From the NCBI GenBank assembly GCA_026982255.1, contig JALSHL010000330.1:1-7414 (forward strand): DNA of 7,414 nt. The letters run 5' to 3'. Below are positions 5,935 through 7,414 of this stretch, piece by piece. Origin of the DNA: Paracoccaceae bacterium. Its GTDB lineage: Bacteria > Pseudomonadota > Alphaproteobacteria > Rhodobacterales > Rhodobacteraceae. Under the pieces are notes generated by a model. The model saw only the letters and a program-made list of their open reading frames with translations. It had not been told where the DNA came from and searched no databases. Both the position numbers and the translations under genes were made by a program. Each line of letters begins with the position of its first letter. Position 1 is the stretch's first letter.

Positions 5935-7414
5935 ATGAACCCTTTGTTGCAGGCGTGGGGCACGCCGTTTGGACTGCCGCCTTTCGACCGGATCAAGGAC
6001 GCGGATTTCGCCCCCGCGTTCGAAGCGGCCTTTGCCGAAGCGCGCACCGCACTCGACGCGATTGCCGCCGACCCCGCCGCGCCGGATTTCGCCAATACCA
6101 TCGAGGCGATGGAACGCGCGGAGGGCACGCTGGAACGGGTGGCGGGTGTGTTCTTCAACCTCGCCAGCGCCGACAGCAACGAGGCGCGCGAGGCCTTGCA
6201 GCGGGACCTTTCCCCGAAATTCGCGGCGTTCTCGGCCGAAACCCTGATGAATGCCGACCTGTTCGCGCGGGTGGATGCGCTGTTCCAAAGCCGCGAAACG
6301 CTGGACCTGACAGCCGAGCAGGTGCGGGTTCTGGAGCTTTACCACCGCATGTTCGTGCGCGCCGGTGCGGCGCTGGAACCGGCGGCCCGTGTGCGGCTCA
6401 AGGAGATCATGCAGCGACTGGCGACGCTGGGCACCGCGTTTTCGCAAAATGTGCTGGCGGATGAAAAGAACTGGGAAATGTTGCTGGAGGAGGGCGACCT
6501 GGACGGCCTGCCCGCCGCGTTGGTCTCCGCCATGCGGCAGGCCGCGAAGGACCGCGGGCGGGACGGGTATGTCGTCACCCTGTCACGCTCGCTGATCGTG
6601 CCGTTTCTGCAGAATTCCACCCGTCGGGATCTGCGCGAGCGGGCCTTCAACGCCTGGGTTTCGCGCGGCGCGAACGGCGGCGGTACCGATAACCTCGCCA
6701 TCGTTGCCGAAATACTGGCCCTGCGCGAGGAACGGGCGAAGCTGCTGGGTTTCGACTCCTTCGCTGCCTTCAAGCTCGATAACGAGATGGCCAAAACGCC
6801 GGAGGCGGTGCGCGATCTGTTGATGGCGGTCTGGGAACCGGCGAAGGCCGCAGCGGAGCGGGATGCGGCGAAGCTGGCCGAATTGCTGCACAGCGACGGT
6901 ATAAACGACGCGCTGGCCCCGTGGGACTGGCGGTTCTATGCGGCGAAACTGCAAAAGGCCGAGCATGACCTCGACGAGGCGGAAATCAAGCCGTATTTGC
7001 AACTCGACAACATGATCGCCGCCGCTTTCGACGTGGCGGGGCGGCTGTTCGGCCTGTCGTTCGAACCGCTCGACGTGCCGCTTTACCATGCAGACGCGCG
7101 TGCGTGGGAGGTCCGCAAAGGCGACCGCCATATCGGCGTATTCATCGGCGATTATTTCGCCCGCGCCGGCAAGCGCTCCGGCGCATGGTGCTCGCGTTTC
7201 CGCCCGCAGTCGAAACTGGACGGCGAGGTCCGCCCGATCACCGTCAACGTCTGCAATTTTGCCAAACCGCCGGCGGGCGAGGCGGCTTTGCTGACCTTCG
7301 ACGACGCCCGCACCCTGTTTCACGAATTCGGCCACGCGCTGCATTCGCTGATGTCGGATGTGACCTATGCGTTTATCTCCGGCACATCGGTTTCACGCGA
7401 TTTTGTCGAATTGC
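5935..7414 (+). CDS. dcp: M3 family zinc metallopeptidase, peptidyl-dipeptidase Dcp type (partial at right edge)
   Basis: A zinc peptidase that cleaves short peptides; Dcp members release dipeptides from the C-terminus and act on small peptides in peptide turnover. The frame is open from ATG 5935 to the window end (493 codons). The N-terminal part (MNPLLQAWGTPFGLPPFDRI, then helical stretches) is the usual M3A lid region. The active site is complete: HEFGH (463-467, from base 7321) with two zinc histidines and the catalytic Glu464, and the third zinc ligand Glu492 in SGTSVSRDFVEL, 25 residues after the second histidine, as in E. coli Dcp. That segment reads like Dcp rather than oligopeptidase A (OpdA), which has a different sequence there. 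About 180-190 residues are probably missing on the right. AAGGA (5924-5928), overlapping the panB stop, precedes the ATG by 6 bases, so the gene is likely co-transcribed with panCB. No signal peptide is seen, so it should be cytoplasmic. Confidence 0.92.
   Translation, partial: MNPLLQAWGTPFGLPPFDRIKDADFAPAFEAAFAEARTALDAIAADPAAPDFANTIEAMERAEGTLERVAGVFFNLASADSNEAREALQRDLSPKFAAFSAETLMNADLFARVDALFQSRETLDLTAEQVRVLELYHRMFVRAGAALEPAARVRLKEIMQRLATLGTAFSQNVLADEKNWEMLLEEGDLDGLPAALVSAMRQAAKDRGRDGYVVTLSRSLIVPFLQNSTRRDLRERAFNAWVSRGANGGGTDNLAIVAEILALREERAKLLGFDSFAAFKLDNEMAKTPEAVRDLLMAVWEPAKAAAERDAAKLAELLHSDGINDALAPWDWRFYAAKLQKAEHDLDEAEIKPYLQLDNMIAAAFDVAGRLFGLSFEPLDVPLYHADARAWEVRKGDRHIGVFIGDYFARAGKRSGAWCSRFRPQSKLDGEVRPITVNVCNFAKPPAGEAALLTFDDARTLFHEFGHALHSLMSDVTYAFISGTSVSRDFVEL

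Noticed and set aside
4468..6447. A 659-codon open frame on the minus strand.
   Set aside because: It is antisense to panC, panB and the start of the peptidase gene, all of which have intact family motifs. Its translation is rich in Arg and His and resembles no known family.
5613..6464. A 283-codon open frame on the plus strand bridging panB and the peptidase gene.
   Set aside because: It is out of frame with two well-supported genes, crosses the panB stop and has an arginine-rich, domain-free translation.
6583..7344. A 253-codon open frame on the minus strand.
   Set aside because: Antisense to the M3 peptidase, including its HEFGH site; no recognisable protein.
1..7414. Search by eye for tRNA, rRNA, CRISPR arrays, insertion sequences, attachment sites or a defence-type gene cluster.
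   Set aside because: None seen: nearly all of the window is accounted for by six chromosomal-type genes, and the two short spacers hold only small dyads.

Overview
The window is GC-rich DNA with tightly packed genes, normal codon structure and no sign of mobile elements, tRNA, rRNA or CRISPR. Gene content and protein style (a PBP1C with its C-terminal domain, a covalent-FAD dimethylglycine-dehydrogenase-type enzyme, a panC-panB pair, a Dcp-type M3 peptidase) suggest a free-living alphaproteobacterium, most likely of the Rhodobacterales/roseobacter type. That placement is an inference from memory of the families; no genus can be named.

Layout: (1) bases 1-995, plus strand, hold the C-terminal part of penicillin-binding protein 1C (pbpC), cut by the left edge. 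(2) Bases 1001-3496, minus strand, hold an 831-residue FAD- and folate-domain dehydrogenase of the dimethylglycine/sarcosine dehydrogenase family; it converges on pbpC with only 5 bases between the stop codons. (3) Bases 3497-3637 form a short spacer packed with inverted repeats. (4) Bases 3638-4078, minus strand, hold a small exported protein with four EF-hand calcium loops. (5) Bases 4079-4264 are a divergent control region with an AT-rich core and a GC-rich hairpin. (6) Bases 4265-7414, plus strand, form a compact run panC - panB - M3 peptidase (dcp type), with gaps of 2 and 9 bases; the last gene is cut by the right edge just after its zinc site.

How the genes fit together: PanB and PanC provide two steps of pantothenate (vitamin B5, hence CoA) synthesis. 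PanB consumes 5,10-methylene-tetrahydrofolate, which is the product expected from the dehydrogenase encoded across the divergent region, so the neighbourhood may pair a one-carbon source with a one-carbon user; this link is inference. The EF-hand protein and PBP1C act in the cell envelope, and the M3 peptidase presumably recycles small peptides in the cytoplasm.

No new multi-gene system was found. The most unusual material is the set of dyads around the EF-hand gene, including two near-identical GGCCGG-AAA-CCGGCC hairpins, one on each side of it. Start codons of three genes (dehydrogenase, EF-hand protein, panC) were moved inward from the longest open frame because each inner start has GGAG exactly 6 bases upstream.
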